DNA of 11,573 bases from JBCDBY01 sp039182715. Its GTDB lineage: Bacteria; Planctomycetota; PLA2. Position numbers and translations under genes: made by a program. Positions 5,191 to 11,573 of the stretch are shown here, piece after piece. The notes beneath the pieces were generated by a model. It made no database searches. It was not told where the DNA came from and saw nothing but the letters and a program-made list of their open reading frames with translations. Position 1 is the first letter of the stretch. Every line of letters starts with the position of its first letter. The stretch lies in NCBI GenBank assembly GCA_039182715.1, contig JBCDBY010000131.1:1-11573 (forward strand), given 5' to 3'.

Positions 5191-6098
5191 GCCAACAGCT
5201 CCCGCAGCGTCTCCTGCACCAGCGGCGCCGGCACGTCCTCGAAGATCTGGACGTCCCCGATCGCCAGCGGCAGCGCCCAGCGCAACGCCTTCGCCGAACG
5301 CTTCTTGTCGTGCGCCAGCGCCTCGAGCACCGGCTCCTCGGCGAGCTTCACCGAGCCGGGCAGCTCGCATCGGTCAAGCGCCTCCTCGACCGTTTCGCGC
5401 TCCAGGAAACCGCAGTGGCGCTCCGCGATGCGACACGCTGCGCGCAGGCCCAGCGCCACCGCTTCGCCGTGCGCCAGGCGGTAGTCGCTCGCGCGCTCGA
5501 ACGCATGGCCGAGTGTGTGGCCGAGATTGAGCGTGCGCCGCTCGCCGACGTCCTTCGGGTCGCGCACGACGATTTCGCGCTTCACCTGCGCCGCATCCTC
5601 GACGAAGCTCGCCGGGTCGTCGCGTCCCGCGCGGTCCAGCAGCGAGCGATCGCCGATCACGCCGTGCTTGACCACCTCCGCCAGCCCGCTGCGCATCTCG
5701 CGCTCGGGCAGCGTGCGCAGGAACTCCGGACGCACGTCGACCGACTCGGGCGGATGAAACGCGCCGATCAGGTTCTTGGCCGCCGGATGGTCGATGCCGG
5801 TCTTGCCGCCCCACGCCGCATCGACCATCGCCAGCAGCGTGGTCGGCACGGCGCGCCAGCGGATGCCGCGCAGGTAGGTCGCCGCCGCGAAGCCGGCGAG
5901 ATCGAGCGTCATGCCACCGCCCACGGCGACCAGCACGCCGTCGCGATCGATGCGCTCCTCGACGAGCGCATCGAGCACGCCTTGCCAGGTCTCGATCGTC
6001 TTGTGCGTCTCGCCCGGTTCGATCGTGCGCCACGGCCCTTCGCCCGGCAGTCCATGCAGCTCCCGCACGTGCCGGTCGATGACCGTGAATTCGCTCAA
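5187..6098 (-). CDS. aroB: 3-dehydroquinate synthase, N-terminally short
   Basis: It converts DAHP to 3-dehydroquinate, using NAD and a divalent metal, in the second step of the shikimate pathway in the cytoplasm. Family motifs run in order: EPGETHKTIE (residues 27-36), GGGMTLDLAGFAAATYLRG (60-78), VPTTLLAMVDAAWGGKTGID (84-103), KNLIGAFHPP (108-117), GLAEVVKHG (138-146), LNLGHTLGHAFE (190-201), HGEAVALG (210-217) and DKK (264-266). Expected metal ligands E141, H194 and H210 are present. At 303 residues it is shorter than the usual 350-370: the first 40 or so residues (the initial beta strands) are absent, although the NAD and active-site regions remain. The start is TTG at 6098, sharing a TTGA overlap with the upstream gene. 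No other start codon precedes it in frame. The sequence AAWGGKTGID differs from the common SSVGGKTGVN but resembles VDAAVGGKTGI forms of other bacteria. Confidence 0.93.
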   Translation of the reverse strand: MSEFTVIDRHVRELHGLPGEGPWRTIEPGETHKTIETWQGVLDALVEERIDRDGVLVAVGGGMTLDLAGFAAATYLRGIRWRAVPTTLLAMVDAAWGGKTGIDHPAAKNLIGAFHPPESVDVRPEFLRTLPEREMRSGLAEVVKHGVIGDRSLLDRAGRDDPASFVEDAAQVKREIVVRDPKDVGERRTLNLGHTLGHAFERASDYRLAHGEAVALGLRAACRIAERHCGFLERETVEEALDRCELPGSVKLAEEPVLEALAHDKKRSAKALRWALPLAIGDVQIFEDVPAPLVQETLRELLA

Positions 6099-7609
6099 GC
6101 CTCGACGGTCCTCTTCCCGCGGCGGGATGCGCGGAAGTCGCGCTTGGTGCGATCCTCGCGCACGACGATCCAGAAGAGCAGCGCCAGTCCCACGAGGAAT
6201 CCGATGCCGATCCAGAGCTCGCCACCGAGGTCGCGCGGCTCCGGCCGGATCTCCTCGAGCTCGGTCAGCACCACCATCGGCGCCAGCCGCCGCGTGCCGT
6301 TGCGCGCGGGGTAGCCGAGCGACTTGTAGTAGAAGCCCGCCCAGCGGATGCGCGTATTCTCGGGCCAGCGACGGTTCATGAGCCGCTCGGGCGCCATGAA
6401 GCGCACGAGCTTTTCGCGGTCGGTCGCGATCCAGCCCTCGAAGACGTTCGAAACGCCGGCGTCGTTGGTCTCGATGTCCGACGGGCCGAGGAAGTAGCCC
6501 TCCAGCGCGATGCTGCCGAGCCCACCGAAGTAGGTGCCGCGAAACGCCCCGGGCTGCCCGATGACCTTTTCGTACGTCCCCTCGTCGAGATCGTCGATCG
6601 CCCGCGGCGTGAGCTCCTCCTTCTCGCGCAGCGCGCGCCCCTCCTCGCCGGCCCGCTCGTTGGCGAACGCGATGAGGCGGTAGAGCGGCTTCGGGAAGAG
6701 ACGGGAAAGGATGTCGCGTCCCCGCTGCGTGTCCGCGATCGCGGGGTTGTCGACGATGATCTCGAAGGGAATGTCCTCGAGGCTCTCGACCGGCTTCGTC
6801 TCGTAGTCGCGCACGACCGACGTCGCGACGACGAGCATGGACGGAATGTCGCGCCCGTTCTCGTCGGCGTCGGTGTAGTTCTTCACGAAGATGCCGCGCA
6901 CGCGCACCCAGCCCTCGGTGATCGCCTCCGTCTTTGCGTCGACCACGTTCGGATCGGTGTCGCTCAGGATGCGGCCGTTCACGTCGCCGAGGAACGTGAC
7001 GTAGAGCGGCGGGTCCATCTGGTCGCCGCCCTCGACGAGCACGCGGCCGCGATGGACCTGGCCGATCTCATCCTGCTCGTGGGTCCCGTACGCCTCCTCG
7101 AAGTTGTCCTCGTTCGTGGCGACCAGCTGCCCGCGGAAGGTCACGTAGCGGAAGCGCCACGGCCGCGAGTCGTTGCGGATCTCGGCCGCGCTGGCCGGGG
7201 TGAGCGGCAACAGGTTGCGGTCGTTCGCCCAGACCATGGCGGTGTAGGCGGACTCGTAGAGCAGGTACGAGGCGGCGTCGAGCGGAAAGCGCTTCTTGGC
7301 GTCGGGGCCCTGATCGCTCAGCCGCTCCGCCTTGCTCATGTCGAGCGCCGGGACGCCGGTGATCTTCGCGGCGACGTCGGTGCCGATCTGCACGCTGGGC
7401 ACGTCGCGGTCGGTCTGTTTCGCGGCGGGCGAGCTCGCGTAGCTATCGAGGAACACGCTGGCGAGCAGAAGCATCACGAGCAGTCCAACGAGGACGGCGA
7501 TGCGGGCTTTCGGGTCGCGGACCTTGAGCCCGGCGGAGATGTCGCCGCCAATCTTGTCGCTCTTGGATTCCGTTCGCCGCCGCGGTTCGGGGAAGGGGTC
7601 TTTCAACAT
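6095..7609 (-). CDS. Two-TM membrane protein with two OB-like modules, unknown function
   Basis: I do not recognise a named family. The 504-residue protein has a basic cytoplasmic head (1-35), a membrane segment at about 37-55 (ARIAVLVGLLVMLLLASVFL), a long extracytoplasmic region, a second membrane segment at about 466-483 (WIGIGFLVGLALLFWIVV) and a very basic tail (REDRTKRDFRASRRGKR). The outer region has two related beta modules. The first is about 154-268 (YVTFRGQLV, later VRVRGIFVKNY and PSMLVVATSV). The second is about 351-455 (GAFRGTY, later IRWAGFYYKSLGYP and APMVVLTEL). Both look OB-fold-like, with an aromatic-lysine (FVKNY/YYKSL) motif. A helical linker separates them. Start ATG 7609 has only a weak upstream site. 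Its TGA overlaps the aroB TTG, so it is the first gene of the operon and is divergent from folC. Confidence 0.85.
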   Translation of the reverse strand: MLKDPFPEPRRRTESKSDKIGGDISAGLKVRDPKARIAVLVGLLVMLLLASVFLDSYASSPAAKQTDRDVPSVQIGTDVAAKITGVPALDMSKAERLSDQGPDAKKRFPLDAASYLLYESAYTAMVWANDRNLLPLTPASAAEIRNDSRPWRFRYVTFRGQLVATNEDNFEEAYGTHEQDEIGQVHRGRVLVEGGDQMDPPLYVTFLGDVNGRILSDTDPNVVDAKTEAITEGWVRVRGIFVKNYTDADENGRDIPSMLVVATSVVRDYETKPVESLEDIPFEIIVDNPAIADTQRGRDILSRLFPKPLYRLIAFANERAGEEGRALREKEELTPRAIDDLDEGTYEKVIGQPGAFRGTYFGGLGSIALEGYFLGPSDIETNDAGVSNVFEGWIATDREKLVRFMAPERLMNRRWPENTRIRWAGFYYKSLGYPARNGTRRLAPMVVLTELEEIRPEPRDLGGELWIGIGFLVGLALLFWIVVREDRTKRDFRASRRGKRTVEA

Positions 7610-7681
7610 GTCACGTCCCGGTCGGCGGGTGATTCGCGAAAACCGATTCTACACGCAGCTTGTGAAACAATCCCGGTTCGC
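7610..7681. promoter_or_regulatory. Divergent intergenic region, likely holding promoters in both directions
   Basis: These 72 bases separate two divergent translation units, so promoters for both are expected here or in the adjacent coding ends. I see no convincing -35/-10 pair. A small TTGT-GAA-ACAA palindrome (7660-7670) lies 11 bases before the folC ATG and is the only operator-like element visible. Confidence 0.35.
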
Positions 7682-8908
7682 ATGAAGACGGTCGACGAAG
7701 CGCTCGACGCCCTGGCGCGGCTCACCAACTACGAGCGCACGCAGCCGGACGGACCACGTTCGCTCGATCTGGAGCGTCCGCGGGCGCTTCTGGAACGCCT
7801 CGGCTCGCCCCATCGACACCTGGGCGCACGCGTGATCCAGGTGGCCGGCACGAAGGGCAAGGGGTCGACCGTCCGATTCCTCGACTCGATCCTGCAGCGC
7901 GCCGGCCTGCGCACGGGACGCTTTCTCAGCCCCCACCTCGAGCACGTGCGCGAACGCATCGCGATCGACGGCGCGTGGATCCCGGAGGAGGAGTTCGCAC
8001 GGCACGTCGGCACCATCCTCGACGCGGTCGGATCGGAGACGACTTTCTTCGAGGCGATGCTGGCGACGGCCTGCCTGCACTTCGCCGAACACGAGACCGA
8101 CGCGGTCGTGCTCGAGGTCGGGCTCGGCGGCCGGCTGGATGCCACGACCGCCGTGCCCACGACGCACAACGTGATCACGCCGATCGGCCTCGAACACACG
8201 CGCATCCTCGGCGACACCGTGGAACAGATCGCGTTCGAGAAGGCGGGCACGATTCGCTACGCCGTGCCGGTCTGGACCGGCGTGCCGCCCGGCAGCGGCC
8301 CGGCGCAGGTGCTGCAGCAGGTCGCGCTTCGCCAGGAGGCGCCGCTGCACTTCGTGGCGCCGCCGACCGACGTCGTGCCCGCGCCCGACGGCCTGCGCTG
8401 GAGCGACCGCTTCCTGCGCGTGCTCGGCCGCCACCAGGCGCACAACGCGGCGCTCGCCGCCGCCTGTTGCCACGACCTGCCGCGCGAAGCGGTCGACGAC
8501 GGCCTGATGGCCGCCGAGCAGCCGGGCTGCTGCGAGATGCGCGGTGCCGTGATGGTCGACGGCGCGCACACGATCGAGAGCATCGCGGCCACCATCGCGA
8601 CGCTGCACGACCACCGCCCCGGCGCGCGCCCGGTGCTGCTCTTCGCGCTCGCGCGGGACAAGGATCTCGACCGGATCGCCCCGCTGCTCGCGCCGCACGT
8701 CCAAGAGGTCGTCTGCGTCCGCGCCGATCCGAAACGGGGCCGCTCGCCGGAGGAGCTGGCGGCGCATCCGGTCTGGGCGTCGCGCGCGCAGTCCCAGCCT
8801 TCGGTCCGCGAAGGTCTCGAGCTGGCGCTGCGCCTCGCCGGGGGCCCCGGCCTCGTGCTGGCGACCGGCTCGGTCTACCTCGCGGGCGCCGTCCGGCCGC
8901 TCGCCTGA
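7682..8908 (+). CDS. folC: Folylpolyglutamate synthase / dihydrofolate synthase
   Basis: This Mur-ligase-family ATP-dependent enzyme adds glutamate to dihydropteroate and/or to reduced folates, in the cytoplasm. Its 408 residues are close to the family's usual 420. Motifs: P-loop GTKGKGST (56-63), SPHLEHVRERI, FFEAMLATACLHFA, the hallmark VVLEVGLGGRLDAT, ITPIGLEHTRILGDTVEQIAFEKAG, GRHQAHNAALA and VMVDGAHTIES starting the C-terminal domain, then ARDKDLDRIAPLL. The usual DHT and DGAHNP appear as EHT and DGAHTI, mild changes that do not argue against function. The ATG at 7682 is chosen because the family N-terminus starts there. The frame stays open far upstream only as an antisense shadow of the divergent gene. 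No strong ribosome site precedes it. It is followed after 40 bp by a lipoprotein gene. Confidence 0.94.
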   Translation: MKTVDEALDALARLTNYERTQPDGPRSLDLERPRALLERLGSPHRHLGARVIQVAGTKGKGSTVRFLDSILQRAGLRTGRFLSPHLEHVRERIAIDGAWIPEEEFARHVGTILDAVGSETTFFEAMLATACLHFAEHETDAVVLEVGLGGRLDATTAVPTTHNVITPIGLEHTRILGDTVEQIAFEKAGTIRYAVPVWTGVPPGSGPAQVLQQVALRQEAPLHFVAPPTDVVPAPDGLRWSDRFLRVLGRHQAHNAALAAACCHDLPREAVDDGLMAAEQPGCCEMRGAVMVDGAHTIESIAATIATLHDHRPGARPVLLFALARDKDLDRIAPLLAPHVQEVVCVRADPKRGRSPEELAAHPVWASRAQSQPSVREGLELALRLAGGPGLVLATGSVYLAGAVRPLA

Positions 8909-8936
8909 ATTCCAGTCGGCCGGGGAATCGGTCGAT

Positions 8937-8944
8937 GAGGAGGA
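8937..8944 (+). promoter_or_regulatory. Ribosome binding site of the DUF4397-like lipoprotein gene
   Basis: GAGGAGGA is 4 bases before the ATG at 8949. It is the strongest site in the window and fixes that start. Confidence 0.75.
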
Positions 8945-8948
8945 CACT

Positions 8949-10418
8949 ATGACGCAACGATTCGTTCGGATCCTGTTCGCCGTGATGATCGCGGGCATGC
9001 TTACCGCCTGCGGCTCGGGCAGCGACCGGACGCGTTTCTCCGTGCGCTTCATCCACGCCGTCGCGGATGCCTTCCCGGTGGACATCTGGGTGCAGGACCG
9101 CACGTCGCAGCTTTTCGGCAACCTCACGTACGCCACGGCGACCGGCTTCCAGGCGCTGGAGCCCGGCACCTACGTCTTCGAGGTGCGCCCCGCCGGCGCA
9201 GCCCGTGACGATCCCGCGCTCGCCAGCGTGGAGGTGACCGTCGAGGAGACGCAGACGAGCTTCACGATCATCATCGGCGGCCTGGCGAACGTGCCGGACA
9301 CCGACCCGGACGCCCTGCGTCTCGACGTCTATCAGGACGGGTTCGAGGGCGACGGGCTGGCGACGCTCATGCGCTTCGTGCACAACGCCGCGGGCGAGCC
9401 GACCTTCGACCTCGAGGTCGTCGACGACGATCCGCTGCCGGACATCGACGGTAGCGCGTCGCTCACCGGTCTCGAACGCTACACGGCGAGCGACGCCGCG
9501 GGCGTGCGCATCGACTCGCTCGACCCCGAGCAGCTGCAGGTCTTCGACAACGGGACCGGCGACGCGCTGTCGAGCTTCACCACGCCCGAGCTGGACGAGT
9601 CCACCCGCTACTACGCCGTCTTCCTCGGCTCGCTGAGCACGTCGCCGCGCGACGACGAGGGGTTCCGCATCCTGCTCGCCGACAGCCGCGGCGGCTTCCA
9701 GATCATCGAGCAGAACCCGCGCCTCTACTTCTTCAACTCGATCGCGGACTCGACGACCGTCGACTCGACGTTCCGCTTCCTCGACGAGCTGGGCGAGCCG
9801 GTCGGCCTGCCGCAGGAGCTCGAGAACAACATCCTCTATGCCGACCTCGGCGGCGACAGCGGCATCTCGCTGCAGCTTCCGCCGGGTGAGTACGAGTTCA
9901 CGTTCCAGATCCCCGGCGATCTCGAGCCGATCGGCGTCGACTTCTCGGGCGTACTCCTGCGCGGCCAGCAGTACCTCTACGTGATCGGCGGCCGCCGCGA
10001 TCGCACCTGGCCGTTCCAGCTGATTCGCGCGCAGGATCTCTTCGATCGCTCGGCGCTCGGTATGGACACCGTCAACCGGTGGCGCATCCTGCAGGCAGCG
10101 CCCGACATCCAGTCGGTCTTCTTCGGCCAGATCATGAACATGATGTTCGAGACGCTGCCGGCGTTCCCGGACCCGATCTTCTACGGCGCGTCGACCGAGC
10201 CGACCGGCGAGGACATCGGACTCAACGAGTTCGAGCTCGCCGTGGTGCGCGAGGCGGACTCTTCGGAGTTCGGTCTCTTCGACATCGTGCCGGTCGCCAA
10301 CGCGCTCGAGTTCGTGGTGCTGCTCGGTTCGGTCGAGGTGCTCGGAAGTCCGCCCCAGCTCAGCTTCATCGACACGTCGGTGCAGCCCTGGGCGCTCCGC
10401 GAACAGCTCGCGCGCTAA
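8949..10418 (+). CDS. Lipoprotein with four DUF4397-like modules
   Basis: This 489-residue predicted lipoprotein has a signal (RFVRILFAVMIAGMLTAC) with an excellent lipobox LTAC and lipidated C21. It then has four modules of roughly 100-110 residues, each opening with a similar strand: SVRFIHAVADAFPVDIWV (31), TLMRFVHNAAGEPTFDLEV (139), PRLYFFNSIADSTTVDSTF (257) and NRWRILQAAPDIQSVFF (376). Several contain a PGxYxFxV/F segment (EPGTYVFEV, PPGEYEFTF) and a TxYYAVFLG or QQYLYVIGG strand, as in DUF4397 cell-surface proteins. The last two modules are diverged. Function is unknown, and an adhesion or carbohydrate-binding surface role is a guess. There are no cysteines beyond the lipid anchor. It lies 40 bp after folC and 52 bp before radA, so it may be cotranscribed with them. 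Confidence 0.87.
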   Translation: MTQRFVRILFAVMIAGMLTACGSGSDRTRFSVRFIHAVADAFPVDIWVQDRTSQLFGNLTYATATGFQALEPGTYVFEVRPAGAARDDPALASVEVTVEETQTSFTIIIGGLANVPDTDPDALRLDVYQDGFEGDGLATLMRFVHNAAGEPTFDLEVVDDDPLPDIDGSASLTGLERYTASDAAGVRIDSLDPEQLQVFDNGTGDALSSFTTPELDESTRYYAVFLGSLSTSPRDDEGFRILLADSRGGFQIIEQNPRLYFFNSIADSTTVDSTFRFLDELGEPVGLPQELENNILYADLGGDSGISLQLPPGEYEFTFQIPGDLEPIGVDFSGVLLRGQQYLYVIGGRRDRTWPFQLIRAQDLFDRSALGMDTVNRWRILQAAPDIQSVFFGQIMNMMFETLPAFPDPIFYGASTEPTGEDIGLNEFELAVVREADSSEFGLFDIVPVANALEFVVLLGSVEVLGSPPQLSFIDTSVQPWALREQLAR

Positions 10419-10470
10419 ATAAATCTGCGGAATTCGCGCAACCAAAGCGCGTCTCGCGCGACGGTAGTGT
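10419..10470 (+). other. Short gap before radA with a small hairpin
   Basis: These 52 bases start A/T-rich (ATAAATCT) and contain GCGCG-TCT-CGCGC (10447-10459), whose 3' end is 11 bases before the radA GTG. There is no U run and no clear ribosome binding site. In-frame TAG at 10465-10467 bounds the radA frame. Confidence 0.4.
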
Positions 10471-11573
10471 GTGTACTGCTGTCGAGAATGCGGCGCGAAG
10501 GCCACGCGCTGGGAAGGCCGTTGCGCCCGCTGCGGAGCGTGGGGCACGCTCGAAGACGAGAATCCGCCCGACGTGCCGGCGGGTCCCGTGCCGCTGCGTG
10601 AGGTCTCGAATGACGAGGCGAAGCGGCGCCCCACCGGCATCGGCGAGCTCGACCGCGTGCTGGGCGGCGGCGCGGTACCCGGCTCGGTCGTGCTCGTCGG
10701 GGGCGAACCCGGCGTCGGCAAGTCCACGCTGCTCCTGGGCTTTGCAGCGCGGGCGGGGCCGCAAGCGCTCTACGTCGCCGGTGAGGAGTCGCCCGCGCAG
10801 GTCGCCCAGCGTGCGCGGCGGCTCGGTCTGGGCGACAGCCGGCTCGCGCTGCTGGACGAGACCGACACCGATCGAATCGCCAGCGAGATCGAGTCGCGCC
10901 GCCCCGCCTTCGCCGTCGTCGACAGCGTGCAGAGCCTGCATGCGGCTGCGATCGACGGCATCACCGGCGGCCCGGCGCAGGTGCGCGGCGCGGCGGAACG
11001 GCTCGTGCCGGTCGCGCGCGCCAGCGGCTGCGCGCTCTTCCTCGTCGGGCAGGTGACCAAGGAGGGCGGTATCGCCGGGCCGCGCACGCTCGAGCACGCG
11101 GTCGATGCGGTGCTCTACTTCGAGGGCGAGCGGCACATGTCCATGCGGGCGCTGCGCGCCGTGAAGAACCGCTTCGGCCCCTGTGACGAGGTCGGACTGT
11201 TCGAGATGAAGGAGGAGGGCCTCGCGGAGCTGCGCGACGCGCAGGCGCTGCTCACCCCCACGCGCGAGGTGCCGCGCGCCGGCGCGGTTGTCGGCGTGGC
11301 GCTGGAAGGCCGTCGCGCGCTCTGCCTGGAGGTCGAGGCGCTCGCCGTCGGGGACAACATCTCCATGCCCCGGAGGCGCGGACAGGGCCTCGACCCGCGT
11401 CGCCTCGAGGTCCTGGCCGGCTGCCTCTCCTCGCACATCGCCGAGTCGCTGTCGAAGAGCGACCTCTACGTCAACGTCGTCGGCGGCCTCACCGTGCGCG
11501 ACCCCGGGCTCGATGCCGCCGTGGCGGTGGCGATCCTCGGCGGGGAACGGCTTCTGCGACACCGCGCCGTGGA
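10471..11573 (+). CDS. radA: DNA repair/recombination protein RadA, 3' end beyond the window
   Basis: RadA (Sms) is a RecA-like ATPase and hexameric helicase that promotes branch migration in recombinational repair. The visible 367 residues start at GTG 10471. A TAG two codons upstream (10465) excludes longer starts, and the family zinc finger begins at once: C4, C7, C18, C21 (CRECG...CARCGAW). Then come GIGELDRVLGGG (56-67), Walker A GEPGVGKST (78-86), AGEES (103-107), Walker B-like FAVVDSVQSL (147-156), GQVTKEGGIAGPRTLEH (193-209), the RadA signature KNRFG (232-236) and the Lon-like C-terminal domain (SDLYVNVVGGLTVRDPGLDAA onward). The frame is open at the last base, with two bases of an incomplete codon. 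Family length is about 450, so roughly 80-90 residues are missing beyond the edge. The first methionine lies almost directly before the zinc finger, a slightly short head. Confidence 0.95.
   Translation, partial: MYCCRECGAKATRWEGRCARCGAWGTLEDENPPDVPAGPVPLREVSNDEAKRRPTGIGELDRVLGGGAVPGSVVLVGGEPGVGKSTLLLGFAARAGPQALYVAGEESPAQVAQRARRLGLGDSRLALLDETDTDRIASEIESRRPAFAVVDSVQSLHAAAIDGITGGPAQVRGAAERLVPVARASGCALFLVGQVTKEGGIAGPRTLEHAVDAVLYFEGERHMSMRALRAVKNRFGPCDEVGLFEMKEEGLAELRDAQALLTPTREVPRAGAVVGVALEGRRALCLEVEALAVGDNISMPRRRGQGLDPRRLEVLAGCLSSHIAESLSKSDLYVNVVGGLTVRDPGLDAAVAVAILGGERLLRHRAV

Noticed and set aside
7052..7681. Upstream in-frame extension of folC (about 210 codons)
   Set aside because: It lies antisense to the membrane-protein gene. 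The folC family N-terminus begins at the ATG at 7682.
8175..10727. 850-codon minus-strand frame across folC, the lipoprotein gene and radA
   Set aside because: High GC keeps the antisense frame open. It spans three convincing plus-strand genes and its translation is low-complexity and arginine-rich.
1..11573. CRISPR arrays, rRNA, riboswitch-like leaders
   Set aside because: No regularly spaced short repeats, rRNA sequence or recognisable riboswitch core was seen on either strand.

Overview
The window is GC-rich bacterial DNA. Three predicted or possible lipoproteins and two-membrane-segment architecture suggest a Gram-negative-type cell envelope. The mix of regulatory-like lipoproteins and a two-TM protein with OB-like modules next to housekeeping genes would fit Planctomycetota or Myxococcota. 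That assignment is an impression from gene style, and no rRNA or other firm marker is present.

Left part (about 1-4660) is accessory. An apparently intact IS5-family element of the IS427 type (1-928) has 20-bp perfect terminal repeats and a transposase split over two frames joined by a -1 frameshift signal. Its right end abuts a roughly 200-bp hairpin-rich repeat (copy A, from 929). A predicted lipoprotein gene with several Ig-like/carboxypeptidase-regulatory-like modules follows (1238-3211), and then a second diverged copy of the same repeat in the same orientation (copy B, from 3308). Copy B lies at the convergent 3' ends of that gene and two unrecognised minus-strand genes (3518-4042 and 4124-4537). 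The first of these has a 14-bp RNA hairpin over its ribosome binding site.

Right part (about 4663-11573) is ordinary chromosomal coding DNA with tight spacing. On the minus strand, a two-TM membrane protein (6095-7609), a short AroB (5187-6098) and a DinB/DUF1572-like protein (4663-5190) overlap by 4 bp each and form one translationally coupled operon. Divergently, on the plus strand, come folC (7682-8908), a lipoprotein with four DUF4397-like modules (8949-10418) and radA (10471 to beyond the window end), spaced by 40 and 52 bp. AroB makes 3-dehydroquinate for the shikimate pathway and hence chorismate and p-aminobenzoate, and FolC acts later on folates, so the two divergent units share a biosynthetic route. 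RadA is a DNA-recombination helicase.

The most interesting unexplained items are the structured repeat pair around the left lipoprotein gene, the strand-specific RNA hairpin at 4047-4076, and the unusually short AroB.
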